In this document: one piece after another, positions 31,849 through 33,270 of the stretch | Layout: every line of letters begins with the position of its first letter | Numbering within the stretch: position 1 is the stretch's first letter | Source of the DNA: an uncultured Ruminococcus sp. | Lineage (GTDB): Bacteria > Bacillota > Clostridia > Oscillospirales > Acutalibacteraceae | NCBI GenBank assembly: GCA_902762615.1 | Contig: CACWOX010000026.1 | Span: 1 to 33,270, forward strand | Length of the DNA: 33,270 nt | Direction: 5' to 3' | Notes under the pieces: model-generated | Database searches by the model: none | The model's input: the letters and a program-made list of their open reading frames with translations, nothing else | Told to the model about the DNA's origin: nothing | Program-made: the position numbers and the translations under genes

Positions 31849-33078
31849 TTAGCCCAATTTAAAGTCGGTCACAACCCAGTCGTAGTCCTTAATGCTGTAT
31901 TCGGTGGAACAGAACGGACAGTGCTTTTCTTTGGTAGCGTCGAAGCTGCCGCCGCAGCTATGGCATTTGATTGCCTTAACGTTAAAGCCGTAATCCTCCG
32001 GCGCGGACGCGCTTCTGCACACTGTCATGCAGAATTTTCTGCTGCCGCTGCTGATCTTCCCGTCCTTGCAGGAAACAACATTCATATCCATATTGAGGTT
32101 GATGTAGAGATAACCGCTCTTTTCGACGCATTCTCTCACATCAATGATGCCATTGTAGCTCATGTCGATGATGTCGGAGAGATTGTCGACGATGGGTTTT
32201 CCACAATACAGTGCGCAATTGTCAATATCTTCACTGTAGACAATGATATTCAGCATTGAAATCAGCTTGCCCACAAAGCGGTCGCTCGAAAAATCCGGCG
32301 AATAGCGACGCATGAAATTGGGCAGACGTCTTTTTGCCGTGCCGTATTTAATGATGTCGGGAATGGAAGCGATCGCGCGGACAATCATCTCAAAGAAAAT
32401 GGAAAAAACCCCCACCACATACCCTAAAAATGTGCCGACAACCGCAGCAATTGCCGCGTAAAACAGCCAGCCGATGAGGGAAAGGATTCCTCCCGAAGCG
32501 ATTCCGGCGGAAACATCCCTGAAATTGTAGACAAGACCAAATGCCGCCATCGCAATTGCTCCGACAATTGCAAAAGGCTTAAGCCTCTTGAGGAGTTCCT
32601 GTGCCGCCGGAAGTGTGTAGTAATTGATCGCCTTGGGATAAAGCTCGCTGGCAATAAATCGGGTGCCGCAGAATTTGCAGCCTTCCGTGAGATTGCCGAG
32701 GGTAGTCGCGCCGCCGCAGTTCGGGCAGGAATAAGGCGCGTCGGGCTGCTGCGCTCTGTTCCAAACGATGTAGGAGTAGAGTATTTCCTTTTTGTCGAAG
32801 GATTTGTTTATACGCCCGTCGACAGAATAATCCCTCTTTGTATTCACATAGGTAAAAGGGAGCCGCGTGATATATCGGGCGTCAGAATCCATTTTCCACG
32901 AAACGCCGGATACCAGCGGATCATCAGGCTCATGGGTAACTGTGAGCGTTACGCCCTTAGCCTTGAGACGTTTCCCTTGCAGCATGCGGGAATACTTGAG
33001 ATCGGCGGAGCACAGCTTCGGCGCGTCCTCGGAATCAATCGGTGAAGCATTGAGCTGCGTAATGAATTTACCATTCAT
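31849..33078 (-). CDS. Membrane protein with two zinc ribbons, possibly Tim44-like
   Basis: The product is 409 residues. The N-terminal half has a zinc ribbon with CPNCGG and CKFCGT (C118, C121, C134, C137). Two or three hydrophobic helices lie at about 168-186 and 197-235. A soluble domain follows (about 255-370, FVGKLISMLNIIVYSEDIDN...), and a second ribbon with CHSCGG and CPFCST (C372, C375, C387, C390) ends with DWVVTDFKLG. The domain resembles Tim44-like clostridial zinc-ribbon proteins, but this is only a guess. The ATG has no binding site and lies 2 bases after a TATAAT, so the true start is uncertain; the next Met is residue 32. Confidence 0.75.
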   Translation of the reverse strand: MNGKFITQLNASPIDSEDAPKLCSADLKYSRMLQGKRLKAKGVTLTVTHEPDDPLVSGVSWKMDSDARYITRLPFTYVNTKRDYSVDGRINKSFDKKEILYSYIVWNRAQQPDAPYSCPNCGGATTLGNLTEGCKFCGTRFIASELYPKAINYYTLPAAQELLKRLKPFAIVGAIAMAAFGLVYNFRDVSAGIASGGILSLIGWLFYAAIAAVVGTFLGYVVGVFSIFFEMIVRAIASIPDIIKYGTAKRRLPNFMRRYSPDFSSDRFVGKLISMLNIIVYSEDIDNCALYCGKPIVDNLSDIIDMSYNGIIDVRECVEKSGYLYINLNMDMNVVSCKDGKISSGSRKFCMTVCRSASAPEDYGFNVKAIKCHSCGGSFDATKEKHCPFCSTEYSIKDYDWVVTDFKLG

Positions 33079-33080
33079 CT

Positions 33081-33109
33081 ATTATAGCATTATTTACTCA
33101 CAATAACAA
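33081..33109 (-). promoter_or_regulatory. Promoter for the zinc-ribbon membrane protein gene
   Basis: On the minus strand TTGTTA (33109-33104) and TATAAT (33086-33081) are 17 bases apart. Only AG separates the -10 from the annotated ATG at 33078, so a transcript from here would start at or within the first codons. It lies directly after the rRNA terminator. Confidence 0.6.
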
Positions 33110-33130
33110 GCCTGCACACCCATATACAAC

Positions 33131-33158
33131 AAAAAAAGCTGACCGCCATGCGATCAGC
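33131..33158 (-). terminator. rRNA operon terminator
   Basis: GCTGATCGC and GCGGTCAGC pair (9 pairs, one G-T) around a 3-base loop, and the minus-strand stem is followed by T7 (33137-33131) and GTTG. It is the first terminator after the 23S gene end at the right edge of the window. Confidence 0.88.
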
Positions 33159-33248
33159 CGATTTGCAAAATATTCGGTACACTCAAAACCGAACAAAGGG
33201 GAAGGGATAAGGAAAGGGGTTTATTTGCAACGAGCCATCCAAAAGAAA
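33159..33248 (-). other. Spacer after 23S rRNA with a hairpin and no 5S gene
   Basis: About 90 bases separate the 23S end from the terminator. TTCGGT (33173-33178) and ACCGAA (33188-33193) form a small hairpin that may aid processing. The stretch is too short for a 5S rRNA (about 117 nt) and holds no tRNA-like fold. Confidence 0.6.
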
Positions 33249-33270
33249 TTGGACAAGCCCTCGACCTATT
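33249..33270 (-). rRNA. 23S rRNA, 3' end (partial, continues beyond the right edge)
   Basis: Read on the minus strand, the last bases of the window match the conserved end of Firmicutes 23S rRNA: AATAGGTCGAGGGCTTG, then TCCAA. The normal form is ...CTAATAGGTCGAGGGCTTGACC. The following spacer and terminator agree with an rRNA operon ending here. Only about 22 bases are visible, so the call rests on that conserved string; the mature end is placed near 33249. Confidence 0.82.

Noticed and set aside
33159-33248. A 5S rRNA gene after the 23S end
   Set aside because: The space before the terminator is too short and shows no 5S-like conserved strings.

Overview
The window looks like chromosomal DNA from an anaerobic clostridium, most likely of the Ruminococcaceae/Oscillospiraceae type. 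This is inferred from a single-chain pyruvate:ferredoxin oxidoreductase, strong AAGGAGG-like ribosome binding sites with some TTG and GTG starts, an IS1182-type transposase, a CD1871A-type CXXC peptide, a Firmicutes-like 23S 3' end and a moderate GC content. Most genes are on the minus strand. The species cannot be named from the sequence alone.

Layout. 1-74: C-terminal scrap of a protein that starts outside the window. 499-2119: an intact IS1182-like insertion sequence. 2327-5958 (minus): tex, then an overlapping lipoprotein gene and a DUF1292 gene, ending at a bidirectional terminator. 6070-6861 (minus): a DUF1624/HGSNAT-like membrane protein. 7128-10909 (plus): nifJ with a good promoter and a structured leader of about 190 nt. 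11076-11128: shared terminator for nifJ and argB. 11188-19542 (minus): an arginine biosynthesis region, argG...argH...argJ...argB, with seven non-arginine genes between them (SPFH protein, small membrane proteins, GNAT, zinc ribbon, a PH-like membrane protein, DUF3783). One of these carries the GIIGGADGPT signature of Na+-pump decarboxylase beta subunits in a protein of only about 91 residues. 19945-23804 (minus): response regulator, sensor kinase and HtrA protease, an envelope-stress-type module. 23990-28103 (minus): thioredoxin-like lipoprotein, 49-residue CXXC peptide, membrane polyferredoxin, MBOAT acyltransferase and SGNH protein. 28247-30364 (minus): a secreted CHAP hydrolase with four Ig-like repeats. 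30567-31847 (plus): an FAD oxidoreductase. 31849-33078 (minus): a double zinc-ribbon membrane protein. 33131-33270 (minus): an rRNA operon terminator and the last bases of a 23S rRNA gene.

How the genes work together. argB, argJ, argH and argG supply four steps of the cyclic acetyl route to arginine; argC, argD and argF are not in the window. NifJ makes reduced ferredoxin. The polyferredoxin/CXXC peptide/TlpA-like cluster could carry electrons from such a cytoplasmic donor to thiol substrates outside the membrane. The adjoining MBOAT and SGNH genes are the usual pair for O-acylation of an extracellular polymer. The two-component system next to htrA suggests cell-envelope quality control.

The least explained items are the redox trio with its small CXXC gene, the short decarboxylase-signature protein, the argG promoter palindrome, the nearly leaderless zinc-ribbon gene, and an rRNA operon that ends without a 5S gene.
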